A stretch of 64,000 bases of DNA from Wenyingzhuangia heitensis (GCF_011762155.1 NZ_JAASQL010000001.1:1426001-1490000); one strand, 5' to 3'; shown: positions 15,709 through 24,639, counted from the first letter of the stretch. Notes: generated from the letters alone by a model not told the origin. Program-made: numbers and translations.

Positions 15709-16545
15709 CTAGACCAATCTTAATGAGTACTTTGTGTAAGCTCTCATTAAAATTAAAATTTTTGTTGGATTAGACACACGAATTCTTTCATTCATAATCT
15801 GTTCACTAGTAGTTGCTTTAAGTTTATGTAGCAGTTTTAAATAATATTTATAAGCCAAATAAACTCCCATTTTACTTTCTAAAGGCAATTTTTTAATTCC
15901 GATTAAAGCTTCTTCAAAATCATTTTCTATATCTAAAATAATATCCTGTTTGGTTTGTGCATCCATGGGGAAACTAGTTAAGTTAGGAAAGTAGGACCTA
16001 TCTAAACCTTCAATGTCATCTTTTAAATCCCTTAAAAAATTTACTTTCTGAAAAGCTGAACCTAATTTCATCGCATAAGGCTTAAGCTCTTGGTATTTTT
16101 CTTCATCATTGTTTACAAAAACACGCAAACACATTAAACCCACAACATCTGCAGAACCATAAATATAAGCTTCATAGTCTTGTTGAGAGGCATAAGTGGT
16201 TTGAGACAAATCACGTCGCATACTTTTTAAAAAGTCTTTTACAAATGGCTGCAAATCATAACGATGAACTACTTCTTGAAATGCATTTAAAATAGGGTTT
16301 AAACTAATTTTTCTATCTAAAGATTTATGGTACTCTTCTTCAAATTCGTTTAATAATATTTTTTGCGGATAGTCCATAAAGGTATCTACAATCTCATCGG
16401 CATAGCGAACAAAACCGTAAATGGCATATATAGCAGGTCTTATAGTAGGTTTAAATAGTAAAATACCCATAGAAAATGAGGTACTGTAACTTTTGGTAAT
16501 CAATTGGCTGCATTGGTAGCTGGTACTGTCAAAAAGTGCTTTCAT
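15709..16545 (-). CDS. crtB: Phytoene synthase CrtB
   Basis: A 278-residue squalene/phytoene synthase family enzyme. The two aspartate-rich, Mg-pyrophosphate-binding motifs are DEIVD (50-54) and DLKDD (173-177), the latter in FLRDLKDDIEGLDRSYFP. A family-typical QKVNFLRD precedes it. It condenses two geranylgeranyl diphosphates to phytoene, the committed step of carotenoid synthesis. It sits two bases after crtI, the usual crtI-crtB pair. No GGPP synthase gene is in the window, so that precursor enzyme must be encoded elsewhere. Confidence 0.93.
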   Translation of the reverse strand: MKALFDSTSYQCSQLITKSYSTSFSMGILLFKPTIRPAIYAIYGFVRYADEIVDTFMDYPQKILLNEFEEEYHKSLDRKISLNPILNAFQEVVHRYDLQPFVKDFLKSMRRDLSQTTYASQQDYEAYIYGSADVVGLMCLRVFVNNDEEKYQELKPYAMKLGSAFQKVNFLRDLKDDIEGLDRSYFPNLTSFPMDAQTKQDIILDIENDFEEALIGIKKLPLESKMGVYLAYKYYLKLLHKLKATTSEQIMNERIRVSNPTKILILMRAYTKYSLRLV

Positions 16546-16547
16546 AA

Positions 16548-18017
16548 TTACTGATTTTTGTTGATTAAAGTACTTACAATTTCACCCGAAATAATGGCAG
16601 GTGGCACTCCAGGTCCGGGTACCGTTAATTGTCCTGTAAAATATAAATTGTTAATTTTTTTACTTTTTAATTTAGGTCTTAAAATATGTGTTTGTAATAA
16701 GGTATTTGCCAAACCGTAGGCATTTCCTTTATAGGAATTAAATTGCTCTTTAAAATCGTTTACACAATAACTCTCTTTAAAATGTACGAAAGGAGCAATG
16801 CTTTGGTTTGTTATTTTTTCTAATCTTTCTATGATAATATTAAAATAAGTTTCTCTAATTTTTGGAGTATCTTCTAATCCGGGTGCAATAGGAATTAAAA
16901 ATGTACCTGCTTCTTTTCCTTCTGGTGCAAAATAAGCATCTGTAATACTAGGGAAACTTGCGTAGAATAATGGTTTTTCTGGCCATTCGGGAGTATCGTA
17001 TATAGATTTTGAATGTGCTGAAAAATCGGTATCAAAAAACAAGGTGTGATGTGATACATTTTCTATTTTTTTATCAAAAGCCACAAAAAATAATAGGGCA
17101 GAAGGAGCAAAGGTTTTTTTGTCCCAATAGTTTTCAGAATATTGTCTAAACTGCTTGGGTAGCAATGTTTCTGTAAAATGATAATCTGCACCACTTAATA
17201 AAATATCACAAGTATAGGTTTTATTGTTTGTGGTAACAGAAGTAACCTTATTGTCTTTTAGGTTGATATTGGTAATGTCTTTATTACATAAAATTTTAAC
17301 TCCCAATTCTTTTGCCAAATTGGCCATTCCCACAGCAACTTGATGCATTCCTTTGTTAGGATGCCAGGTTCCTAATTTAAAATCGGCATAATTCATAAAG
17401 TTGTAAAAACCAGGAGTAGTTTCTGGTTTGGCTCCTAAGAATAATACTGGGAATTCTAAAATTTGTTTTAACTCTGGATTTTTAAGATGTTTGGCAACTT
17501 GCGATTTTATATTGCTAAAAAAAGCTCCTACTTTTAAAGCTGTTTTGGGTGTAATAATTTCAAAAACATTTTCTCCAGGTTGATACACCAAATCTTTAAT
17601 GGCTAAATTGTAGTTTTCTTCGGCATCTGCAATAAACTTTTGCAAAGCTTTTCCGGCACCTTTTTCTTTTTCTTCAAAAGTATTTACAATGGTATCAAAA
17701 TTAGCAGCAATGCAAATGGAATTTTCAATATCTGAATAAACTTGATATCCAGGATCTAGTTTTGTAATTTGATAATAGTCTGAAGTTTCTTTTCCAAAAT
17801 CGGAAAAAAACTTATCAAATACATCTGGCATCCAATAAAAAGTAGGTCCCATATCAAAAACATAACCTTCTTTTTTTAGTTGTTGCGCTCTACCTCCTAC
17901 ATGACTGTTTTTTTCTAAAATGGTGACATCATATCCCATTTTAGTCAAATAACAACTAGCAGATAAGGATGAAAATCCTGCACCAATTATGATTACCTTT
18001 TTCTTGTTCATACTCAT
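16548..18017 (-). CDS. crtI: Phytoene desaturase CrtI
   Basis: A 489-residue FAD-dependent CrtI-type desaturase. The N-terminal dinucleotide-binding motif is VIIIGAGFSSLSASCYL, followed by ILEKNSHVGGRAQ and GYVFDMGPTFYWMPD. The C-terminal family signature is NLYFTGQLTVPGPGVPPAIISGEI. It converts phytoene to lycopene. It is the first gene of a seven-gene minus-strand operon, so its upstream region carries the operon's promoter. A start at either ATG (18017 or 18011) is possible. A perfect palindrome lies 37-53 bases upstream. Confidence 0.94.
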   Translation of the reverse strand: MSMNKKKVIIIGAGFSSLSASCYLTKMGYDVTILEKNSHVGGRAQQLKKEGYVFDMGPTFYWMPDVFDKFFSDFGKETSDYYQITKLDPGYQVYSDIENSICIAANFDTIVNTFEEKEKGAGKALQKFIADAEENYNLAIKDLVYQPGENVFEIITPKTALKVGAFFSNIKSQVAKHLKNPELKQILEFPVLFLGAKPETTPGFYNFMNYADFKLGTWHPNKGMHQVAVGMANLAKELGVKILCNKDITNINLKDNKVTSVTTNNKTYTCDILLSGADYHFTETLLPKQFRQYSENYWDKKTFAPSALLFFVAFDKKIENVSHHTLFFDTDFSAHSKSIYDTPEWPEKPLFYASFPSITDAYFAPEGKEAGTFLIPIAPGLEDTPKIRETYFNIIIERLEKITNQSIAPFVHFKESYCVNDFKEQFNSYKGNAYGLANTLLQTHILRPKLKSKKINNLYFTGQLTVPGPGVPPAIISGEIVSTLINKNQ

Positions 18018-18053
18018 AAATATAATCGTTTATTCGTTATCTAAGAACAATAT

Positions 18054-18070
18054 TACAAATAGGATTTGTA
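18054..18070. promoter_or_regulatory. Palindrome TACAAAT-AGG-ATTTGTA before the carotenoid operon
   Basis: A perfect 7-3-7 inverted repeat in the only upstream region of the crtI-led operon. A TAATATTG sequence, one mismatch from the Bacteroidota -7 consensus, overlaps its crtI-proximal arm. It is a candidate operator for light or stress control. The cognate regulator is not identified. Confidence 0.4.
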
Positions 18071-18163
18071 CAGAACTAAAAAAAGGGGTGGTTTGGTAGT
18101 ATTTGTGATTGGTGGGATGATTGGACTATTTACAACACTAAAAATGGGTGAATTGGTTGCTTG

Positions 18164-19009
18164 TTACAGTAATTGTTCTTTGGGAAAAGATCTAGAAACA
18201 GGAAGTATATCGTCCGTTTGTTTTAAATATACTTGTAGAGATCTAGCGTTTCCTTCCACTTTAAAAATTTCATCTTTATTAACTAAATAGGAACGATGGC
18301 ATCTTACAAATTGAGGATACTTTTCTAAAATAATAGCTACTTTTTTTAAAGTAATACGAATGAGTTCTTTTTTTTTTTTTTTGTTTTCTATAAAAAAGAT
18401 AGTTGTGTAGTTGTTGTTAGATTGTGCGTATATAATAGAGTCAATATCTAAAACTAAAGGAGCTTCTTTTAAATTGTCTGATGGAATCTCTATTAGTTCC
18501 TTTCTTTCTTTTCTAATAGTTTCTATAATTTTTTGTGTAGGAATATTATGCTTTCTGTACAAATAACGTTCTATCATAAAAATGATAAAAAACACAGGGA
18601 ATACTCCAATAGAAAATACAACAGAAACAAATCTTAAAAAAGAAAAATTAGGTAAATACTGCGCTACGTATATAGTATGATAAAAATAATTACTGCTACT
18701 AATAATAATAAAAGAAATAAGTAGGAATAAAGCTTCTTTTTGAACCGTCCAACTTTTAACGCTAAAGTAAAACGGGAAAAGTTTGGGTAAAACAAAATAG
18801 CTAATAAATAAACTTACACTTACCAAAGCTCCGTAACCTGCAATTAAAAAGTGATTAGTCTTAACTATTCGCTCAATTCCATAGGGTTGAAAGATGAATA
18901 AAAATAAATAAGTAAACAATCCAACACCTAAAACCATGGTTAGTTTAATTGATGTATTATCAATTAAAAAATAAGGTTTGTTGCACCATGTTTTAAATTG
19001 TTCTACCAT
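18164..19009 (-). CDS. Membrane-anchored LytTR-domain transcriptional regulator
   Basis: A 281-residue protein with four hydrophobic segments in the first 150 residues and a LytTR DNA-binding domain at about 185-281 (DIDSIIYAQSNNNYTTIF, then PQFVRCHRSYLVNKDEIFKVEGN and LPVSRSFPKEQLL). It has no receiver domain, so it is a one-component, membrane-tethered regulator rather than a two-component partner. It starts two bases after the acyltransferase stop and is probably cotranscribed with it. Its 3' end faces the carotenoid operon promoter on the same strand, 146 bases away, so it may influence that operon. That link is only positional. Confidence 0.85.
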   Translation of the reverse strand: MVEQFKTWCNKPYFLIDNTSIKLTMVLGVGLFTYLFLFIFQPYGIERIVKTNHFLIAGYGALVSVSLFISYFVLPKLFPFYFSVKSWTVQKEALFLLISFIIISSSNYFYHTIYVAQYLPNFSFLRFVSVVFSIGVFPVFFIIFMIERYLYRKHNIPTQKIIETIRKERKELIEIPSDNLKEAPLVLDIDSIIYAQSNNNYTTIFFIENKKKKKELIRITLKKVAIILEKYPQFVRCHRSYLVNKDEIFKVEGNARSLQVYLKQTDDILPVSRSFPKEQLL

Positions 19010-19011
19010 GT

Positions 19012-19926
19012 TTATTTCTTTTTAACATATATTTTTTCGGTACTACCGTCTTTTTTCATGTGTTTAAACCTGTTGTGAGTCCAAAAATAAATTTCTGGAT
19101 TGGCAGTAATATCTCTTTCTAATTTTTTCCAATAAAGATCTGTTAGCGGATATTTATCTGTTCTTTCCGGAGCTTTAGAAATTAGTTCAAAAGTAATTTC
19201 GTAATGACCACGTTTGGGCATTTCTACATGCATGTAAATTACAGCAAAATCAAAACGAGAAGCTAACATTTCTGCACCTGTATGAATAGGAACTAGGTTT
19301 CCAAAAATAGGAGCCCAATAATGTGTTTTGCTAGGTCTAGGAGATTGATCGCTAAGCAAACCATACATAGATTTTATACCCTTTTTGTGATTAGAAATAA
19401 TAGTAGGAATGGTTTGGTAGGTAGGAATAAAATGAGAACCAAATCGACCTCTGTTTTCTTTTACGTATTTATCAAAATAAGGATTTTCTACCTCTGTATA
19501 AGCACCAAAACATTTTAAATTGGTGTGGTTGTTAATGTTAAAAAGCCATTCCCAGTTCCCTTGGTGTGCTCCTAAAAGAATTACGCTTTTGTCTAAACTT
19601 TCAATTTCTTTAAAAATCTCAGGATTTACGTATTTGTATCTGCGGTCTAATTCTTTTTGTGGAATGCTAAACCCTTTTAACATTTCTATAAAAATATCAA
19701 CAAAATGTCTGTAAGATTTTTTTTCTATTTGTAGTCGTTCTTTATCTGATTTGTTAGGGAAACAAAGCTTTAAATTCTTTTTTATAACTTTTTTTCTGTA
19801 ACCAAATATGTAGTAAATAAAATAATAGATGATATTTGATACTCCATATAATATCCAAAGTGGTAATTTTGATATTAGAAAAATAATAGGATATAAAATC
19901 CAAAATGTTATTTTGTCTTTATTCAT
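19012..19926 (-). CDS. Lipid A biosynthesis acyltransferase (LpxL/HtrB family)
   Basis: A 304-residue membrane-associated acyltransferase of the LpxL/LpxM family. It has an N-terminal hydrophobic anchor (about 8-42), the catalytic H-x4-E motif in GAHQGNWEW (His121, Glu126), and downstream GLLSDQSPRP and PIHTGAEMLA segments typical of the family. The expected role is addition of a secondary acyl chain to lipid A on the inner membrane. It is the first gene of a two-gene unit with the LytTR membrane regulator. Confidence 0.88.
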   Translation of the reverse strand: MNKDKITFWILYPIIFLISKLPLWILYGVSNIIYYFIYYIFGYRKKVIKKNLKLCFPNKSDKERLQIEKKSYRHFVDIFIEMLKGFSIPQKELDRRYKYVNPEIFKEIESLDKSVILLGAHQGNWEWLFNINNHTNLKCFGAYTEVENPYFDKYVKENRGRFGSHFIPTYQTIPTIISNHKKGIKSMYGLLSDQSPRPSKTHYWAPIFGNLVPIHTGAEMLASRFDFAVIYMHVEMPKRGHYEITFELISKAPERTDKYPLTDLYWKKLERDITANPEIYFWTHNRFKHMKKDGSTEKIYVKKK

Positions 19927-19950
19927 TTTTTATAAATAGGTAAGAGCAAA

Positions 19951-19968
19951 TATCGGATATATATCGGA
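19951..19968. promoter_or_regulatory. TATCGGA direct repeats with 11-bp period
   Basis: TATCGGA at 19951-19957 and again at 19962-19968 in the 61-bp divergent region between the acyltransferase and rhomboid genes. One helical turn of spacing suits a regulator site. With only two copies the support is thin. Confidence 0.25.
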
Positions 19969-19987
19969 CAAAACTAAATCAATTAAA

Positions 19988-20632
19988 ATGAAATTTATAT
20001 CAATAGCCTTAATCGTAGCCAATGTATTGTTTAGCATACAAGGCTTTAAAGATCTTGTGTTTTTTAATAAGTATAAATTCAGTGTGTTAGCTGTGCAAAG
20101 AGGAGAGAAATACCGATTGTTTTCTTCGGGTTTTTTACATGCAGACTATATGCATTTGGGTTTTAATATGTTTGCCTTGTACTTGTTTTCGGAAACTGTG
20201 TTGAATTATTTTAGCCCCCTACAATACCTTATTATTTACGGATTAAGTTTGTTGGCAGGTAATTATTTGTCTTTGTTAATTCATAAATCAGAAAGTTACT
20301 ACACCGCAGTAGGAGCCTCTGGAGCAGTTACAGGAATTGTGTATGCAAGTATTGTGTTATTTCCAGACATGTCTTTGTATATTTTTCCACTGCCCATAGC
20401 TATTAAAGGATATGTTTTTGGAATAGGGTACTTGTTTTACTCTATTTACGGAATGAAAAATCAGGTTGGGAATATAGGTCATACAGCTCATTTAGGCGGT
20501 GCTGTTGCAGGTTATGTTCTTTCTATAGTGTTTATGCCTAGTGTGTTGCAGGTGCATTCATTACAAACATTATTATTGGCAGTTCCTATTGTTGTATTAA
20601 TTGTATTGCAAAAAAAGAACTTATTTCAATAA
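19988..20632 (+). CDS. Rhomboid-family intramembrane serine protease
   Basis: A 214-residue protein with six hydrophobic segments and the rhomboid catalytic features. These are HLGFN (56-60) in the second helix region, GASGAVTG with Ser111 as nucleophile, and AHLGGAVAGY with His168 as the general base. Rhomboids cleave transmembrane proteins within the membrane. The length fits a minimal six-helix bacterial rhomboid. The substrate is unknown. It is transcribed divergently from the acyltransferase, and the SulP gene downstream has its own promoter. Confidence 0.88.
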   Translation: MKFISIALIVANVLFSIQGFKDLVFFNKYKFSVLAVQRGEKYRLFSSGFLHADYMHLGFNMFALYLFSETVLNYFSPLQYLIIYGLSLLAGNYLSLLIHKSESYYTAVGASGAVTGIVYASIVLFPDMSLYIFPLPIAIKGYVFGIGYLFYSIYGMKNQVGNIGHTAHLGGAVAGYVLSIVFMPSVLQVHSLQTLLLAVPIVVLIVLQKKNLFQ

Positions 20633-20675
20633 ATAATTCAGAACTGTATTGTTGGTTTAGGTCACTTTTAAATCC

Positions 20676-20683
20676 TATTTTTG
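20676..20683 (+). promoter_or_regulatory. Bacteroidota -7 element (TATTTTTG) for the SulP gene
   Basis: A perfect TAnnTTTG, with a TTG 21 bases upstream (20652-20654). It overlaps an in-frame TTG at 20681, so that TTG cannot be the start; translation should begin at ATG 20702. Confidence 0.6.
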
Positions 20684-20701
20684 CCGTTCAAAATAAAGAA
20701 A

Positions 20702-22354
20702 ATGAGTAAGTTTTTTAACGGGTTTACTATAAACCCAAAAGATGATATTTTAGCTGGGATGACTGTGTCTTTAGCTATGATACCCGAAGTAGTTGCCTTT
20801 GCTTTTGTAGCACAAATAGATCCTCTAGTAGCTTTATCAGGAGCTTTTATTATTGGAATTATTACGGCTGTTTTTGGAGGTAGACCAGGATTGATTTCTG
20901 GAGCTGCTGGTGCTGTAGCTGTTATTTTTGTTCATATGATTCAAGAAGGTCACCAAAAAGGTATGTTGTTTGATAATCCGATAGAAAATATGGGGTATTT
21001 CTATTTGTTAGGAGCCGTTATTTTGATGGGATTGATTCAGATTTTTGCAGGAGTTTTTAAATTAGGACGTTTTGTACGTTTAATTCCGCACCCCGTAATG
21101 TTAGGGTTTGTAAACGGATTGGCAATTGTTATTTTTTGGGCACAAGTAAAAATGTTTAGCCATAAAACGTTAGAGGTTTCTACAGAGGGAGTAAAAAACT
21201 ACGTAACCACTTTTATGTCTGGTACCGAGTTGTATATCATGATTGGATTGGTGGCTTTTACTATGGCGATTATATTTTTATTACCTAAACTGACTAAAAA
21301 ACTACCAGCATCTTTAACGGCTATTGTAGTGGTTACTTTAATTGTAGTTGTTTCTGGAATGGATGTTTCTACCGTAGGATCTTATATTCGTGAAGGTGGA
21401 GGAGAAGGTTTAAAAGGTGTGTTTCCTACACCTAATTTAGAATTGTGGCAAAATTTACCAATTAACTTAGACACATTTAGTTTTTTATTGCCTTATGCAT
21501 TTTTAGCAGCTTCTGTTGGTTTGATAGAATCTTTAATGACCATGAATTTAGTTGATGAATTAACAGACACTAGAGGAGATGGAAACCGTGAGTGTATTGC
21601 ACAAGGAGTTGGTAATATTACTAGTGGTTTGTTAGGAGGAACAGGAGGTTGTGGTATGATTGGACAAACCGTAATCAACATTAATGCAAAAGGTAGAGGA
21701 CGTTTGTCTGGAGTTATGATGGCTTTAACTTTGCTATCTTTTATTTTATTTGCAGATAAATATATAGAGCAAGTGCCAATTGCAGCTTTAATAGGAGTAA
21801 TGTTTGTAATGGTGATAGAAACTTTTGCTTGGTCTAGTATTCGTATTTTAAGAAAAATACCAAAAGCCGATGCATTTGTATTAATAGCAGTATCTGCCAT
21901 TACAGTAGTGTTCGATTTAGCAATTGCAGTATTTGCAGGAGTAATTATTTCTGCCTTAGTTTTTGCATGGGAAAATGCGATTAGAATTAGAGCACGTAAA
22001 AGAATTAAAGACGGAGTTCCTACATACGAAATTTGGGGGCCTTTATTTTTTGGTTCGGTAAATGTGTTTAATGAAAAATTTGATCCTAAAAACGATCCTA
22101 AATACGTTGAGATAGATTTTATTGAATCTAGAGTAAGTGATCATTCAGGTCTAGAAGCTATTAAAAACATAGTAAATAAATACAATGAATTAGGAAAAGA
22201 AGTAAAGTTAAGACACTTAAGTACTGACTGTAAAATTCTATTAAAGAAAGCAGATCCTAAGTTTGCTGATATGATTGTAGAAGATATAGAAGATCCTCGT
22301 TACCATTTGGTAGAAGATCCTGAAAAATTTAAAAAAGGATTAAACGAAGCATAA
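20702..22354 (+). CDS. SulP-family inorganic anion transporter
   Basis: A 550-residue transporter of the SulP/SLC26 family. About ten to twelve transmembrane segments span residues 15-430, starting with DDILAGMTVSLAMIPEVVAFAF, followed by a cytosolic STAS-like domain (about 440-530) with the YVEIDFIESRVSDHSGLEAI core. Substrates in the family include sulfate, bicarbonate and chloride; none is predictable here. The ATG at 20702 is chosen because a perfect -7 element lies across the upstream TTG. A terminator follows, then a two-component pair. Confidence 0.88.
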   Translation: MSKFFNGFTINPKDDILAGMTVSLAMIPEVVAFAFVAQIDPLVALSGAFIIGIITAVFGGRPGLISGAAGAVAVIFVHMIQEGHQKGMLFDNPIENMGYFYLLGAVILMGLIQIFAGVFKLGRFVRLIPHPVMLGFVNGLAIVIFWAQVKMFSHKTLEVSTEGVKNYVTTFMSGTELYIMIGLVAFTMAIIFLLPKLTKKLPASLTAIVVVTLIVVVSGMDVSTVGSYIREGGGEGLKGVFPTPNLELWQNLPINLDTFSFLLPYAFLAASVGLIESLMTMNLVDELTDTRGDGNRECIAQGVGNITSGLLGGTGGCGMIGQTVININAKGRGRLSGVMMALTLLSFILFADKYIEQVPIAALIGVMFVMVIETFAWSSIRILRKIPKADAFVLIAVSAITVVFDLAIAVFAGVIISALVFAWENAIRIRARKRIKDGVPTYEIWGPLFFGSVNVFNEKFDPKNDPKYVEIDFIESRVSDHSGLEAIKNIVNKYNELGKEVKLRHLSTDCKILLKKADPKFADMIVEDIEDPRYHLVEDPEKFKKGLNEA

Positions 22355-22377
22355 TAATTCGTTCACATAAACAAGAG

Positions 22378-22415
22378 AAGAGAAAAATGGTATCACTGTT
22401 TTTCTCTTTTTTTTT
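22378..22415 (+). terminator. Intrinsic terminator after the SulP gene
   Basis: A 10-bp stem AAGAGAAAAA / TTTTTCTCTT with an 11-nt loop and a long T run. Confidence 0.75.
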
Positions 22416-22511
22416 AGAGATTATTAGAAATTTATATACAGATTAATTGTAGTTTGGATTTATAGATTTTTTTATATTTTTAGGAGTTATTATTATAGGA
22501 TCAAAGTCAAA

Positions 22512-23216
22512 ATGCATAAAATATTATTAGTAGAAGATGATGTAAAAGTTTGTTCGTTTATCAATCAAGGGTTGACAGAGCAAAGTTTTGATGTGACCAT
22601 TGCTTTAAATGGAACGCAAGGCTATGAATTGGCTAGTAATACAAATTTTGACTTGCTAATTTTGGATATTATGCTACCGGAAATGAATGGATTGGATATT
22701 TGTAAAGCCGTAAGAGCAAAAAATAACCAAGTCCCTATTTTATTTTTAACAGCTTTGGGGAGTTCAGAAAATATAGCTTTAGGATTAAATAGTGGTGCAG
22801 ATGATTATTTGACAAAACCCTTTAAGTTTATTGAGTTGACAGCTCGTGTAAATAGTTTGATAAGACGTTCTGTTAATTTTAAAACACAAGATGTTGCCGA
22901 AACTGTTTTTTCTTATGCAGATGTAACTATAAATGATACCGCTAAAAAAGTCACAAGAAATAATGATACTTTAAACTTAACATCTACAGAATATAAGTTG
23001 TTATTGGCATTTTTAAAAATTCCTAATAGAGTTGTTTCAAGAACAGAATTATTAGAAAACGTATGGGGAGTAAATTACGATATAGGGACTAATGTGGTAG
23101 ATGTTTATGTAAATTATTTACGTAAAAAATTAGAGAAAAATAATCCTCAAAGATTAATTCACACAGTGATAGGAATGGGTTATGTTTTAAAAGAAGAGAA
23201 TGAAGACACAAACTAA
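22512..23216 (+). CDS. OmpR-family response regulator
   Basis: A 234-residue regulator. The receiver domain (about 1-120) has LLVEDD, Asp52 in LLILDIMLPEMNG, the Thr in FLTALGS and the Lys in YLTKPFKF. The winged-helix output domain (about 130-230) has LNLTSTEYKLLLAFLK, RTELLENVWG and VVDVYVNYLRKKLEK. It overlaps its partner kinase by 17 bases. OmpR-type proteins usually bind direct repeats phased by 10-11 bp; such repeats occur 3' of the kinase gene, ahead of the Usp-like operon, which is a likely target. Confidence 0.93.
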   Translation: MHKILLVEDDVKVCSFINQGLTEQSFDVTIALNGTQGYELASNTNFDLLILDIMLPEMNGLDICKAVRAKNNQVPILFLTALGSSENIALGLNSGADDYLTKPFKFIELTARVNSLIRRSVNFKTQDVAETVFSYADVTINDTAKKVTRNNDTLNLTSTEYKLLLAFLKIPNRVVSRTELLENVWGVNYDIGTNVVDVYVNYLRKKLEKNNPQRLIHTVIGMGYVLKEENEDTN

Positions 23217-24558
23217 AATACTCATAATTTCTACCTCAATATTTCTTACCTATATTCTTATTTTTAGTGGATTTATTTATTACTCAATTAGTGATTACAC
23301 CTATACTGATTTTTATAAACGTTTAGAAATTAGAGCCATTACAATGGCCAAAATAGAACTAGAAAGTCATAAAAGTGTAGAAATGGTTAAAGAAATTCGA
23401 CAAGAATTTTTAGAGCAACTCCCCGATGAAAAAATTTCTGTTATAGAAATAAATAAAGAGTCTAATTTACAGTCTAAAATAGACTTTCCAACTTCTTTTA
23501 TTCAACAGATAAAGTTAAATGAAAGAGCCTTTTATCATAACGAAAATATTTTTTATTCAGGAATAAAATACCTAACCAAGGGGAAAGAATATTTAGTTAT
23601 AGTATCTGCAAAAAACGAATACAGTATTAAGTTGGTAAAATATTTAAGGAACCTATTGTTTGTTGCGTTAGCTTTTTCAGTTCTTATTTTAGGAATGTTG
23701 GTTTTTGTGTTTTCTAGAAAAATAATGAGACCTATAAAAAAAATGGTATCAGAAATAAAGAAAATTAGCACAGAAAATTTAAACTTTAGATTAATAGAAC
23801 CCAATAATAATGATGAGTTAAAAATATTGGCCTCTGCATTTAATGATATGCTAAATAGATTAGAAACATCTTTTGAAACTCAGAAAAATTTTATAAGTAA
23901 CGCATCACATGAATTAAATACACCACTAACTTCTATTATAGGTGAAGCAGAAGTTGTACTGTCTAAAGAGAGAACCGTAAATGATTATATAAAATCGTTA
24001 AATACCATTTTAGAATCTGCAGGCAAGCTAAGTAAAAAAACAAAAGCATTGTTGTTTTTGGCTCAAACCGGGTATAATGGTAAAATTCAACAGGTTAGTG
24101 GGTTAAGAATTGATGAGTTGGTAATTGATGTAAAAACAACAGTAGCAAAAATATATCCCGAAGCTAAAATTCATTTAGATTTTAATTTATTACCAGACAA
24201 TCCAGAAGATTTAAAGGTGAAAGGTAATGAACAACTGCTGCATTTGGCAATTTCTAATGTGGTGATGAATGCTTGTAAATATTCAGATTTTAAAAAAGTT
24301 GATGTAGCTATTTTAGTCCTTAATAAAGATGTGGTTGTAAAAATTAAAGATAATGGTATTGGAATACCAAGAGAAGAAATACAATACATTTACGATCCTT
24401 TTTTTAGAGCATCCAATACCTCAAAATATGGAGGTTATGGTATTGGGTTGCCATTAACAAGAAATGTAATGAGAATGCATAACGGAATTATTATTGTAAA
24501 TTCTTATCAAGATCAAGGAACAATTATAGAATTAAAACTTCCTGTGGATCAACTTTAA
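23200..24558 (+). CDS. HAMP-domain sensor histidine kinase
   Basis: A 452-residue kinase. It has a first membrane helix at about 7-27, a periplasmic loop of roughly 120 residues with no obvious ligand fold, and a second helix at about 150-172. A HAMP linker (RKIMRPIKKMVSEIKKIS) follows, then an HisKA domain with His237 in SNASHELNTPLTSIIGE. The ATPase part has NACKYSDFKK, IKDNGIGIPREEI, YDPFFRASNTSKYGGYGIGLPL and the final GTIIELKLP. All catalytic boxes are intact. It pairs with the overlapping upstream OmpR-type regulator. The stimulus is unknown; neighbours suggest ion or stress physiology. Confidence 0.92.
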   Translation: MKTQTKILIISTSIFLTYILIFSGFIYYSISDYTYTDFYKRLEIRAITMAKIELESHKSVEMVKEIRQEFLEQLPDEKISVIEINKESNLQSKIDFPTSFIQQIKLNERAFYHNENIFYSGIKYLTKGKEYLVIVSAKNEYSIKLVKYLRNLLFVALAFSVLILGMLVFVFSRKIMRPIKKMVSEIKKISTENLNFRLIEPNNNDELKILASAFNDMLNRLETSFETQKNFISNASHELNTPLTSIIGEAEVVLSKERTVNDYIKSLNTILESAGKLSKKTKALLFLAQTGYNGKIQQVSGLRIDELVIDVKTTVAKIYPEAKIHLDFNLLPDNPEDLKVKGNEQLLHLAISNVVMNACKYSDFKKVDVAILVLNKDVVVKIKDNGIGIPREEIQYIYDPFFRASNTSKYGGYGIGLPLTRNVMRMHNGIIIVNSYQDQGTIIELKLPVDQL

Positions 24559-24559
24559 A

Positions 24560-24600
24560 TTCTAATCTCATTCTAATGTTGCTTTAATCTCTTTTTAAAG
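24560..24600 (+). promoter_or_regulatory. Four imperfect direct repeats with 11-bp period (putative OmpR-type site)
   Basis: Starting at 24560, 24571, 24582 and 24593 the sequence reads TTCTAAT, TTCTAAT, CTTTAAT and TTTTAAA. The series lies just after the kinase stop and about 40 bases before the Usp-like ATG. The 11-bp phasing is what tandem OmpR/PhoB-family dimers recognise, so the regulator at 22512 is the natural candidate. Confidence 0.55.
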
Positions 24601-24639
24601 ACTCGGTCATAGTTTTGTTTTAACAAAAAGAAACAAATT

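Noticed and set aside
20681-20701. Upstream TTG start for the SulP gene
   Set aside because: A perfect -7 promoter element (20676-20683) overlaps the TTG, so it should not be transcribed; ATG 20702 is used.
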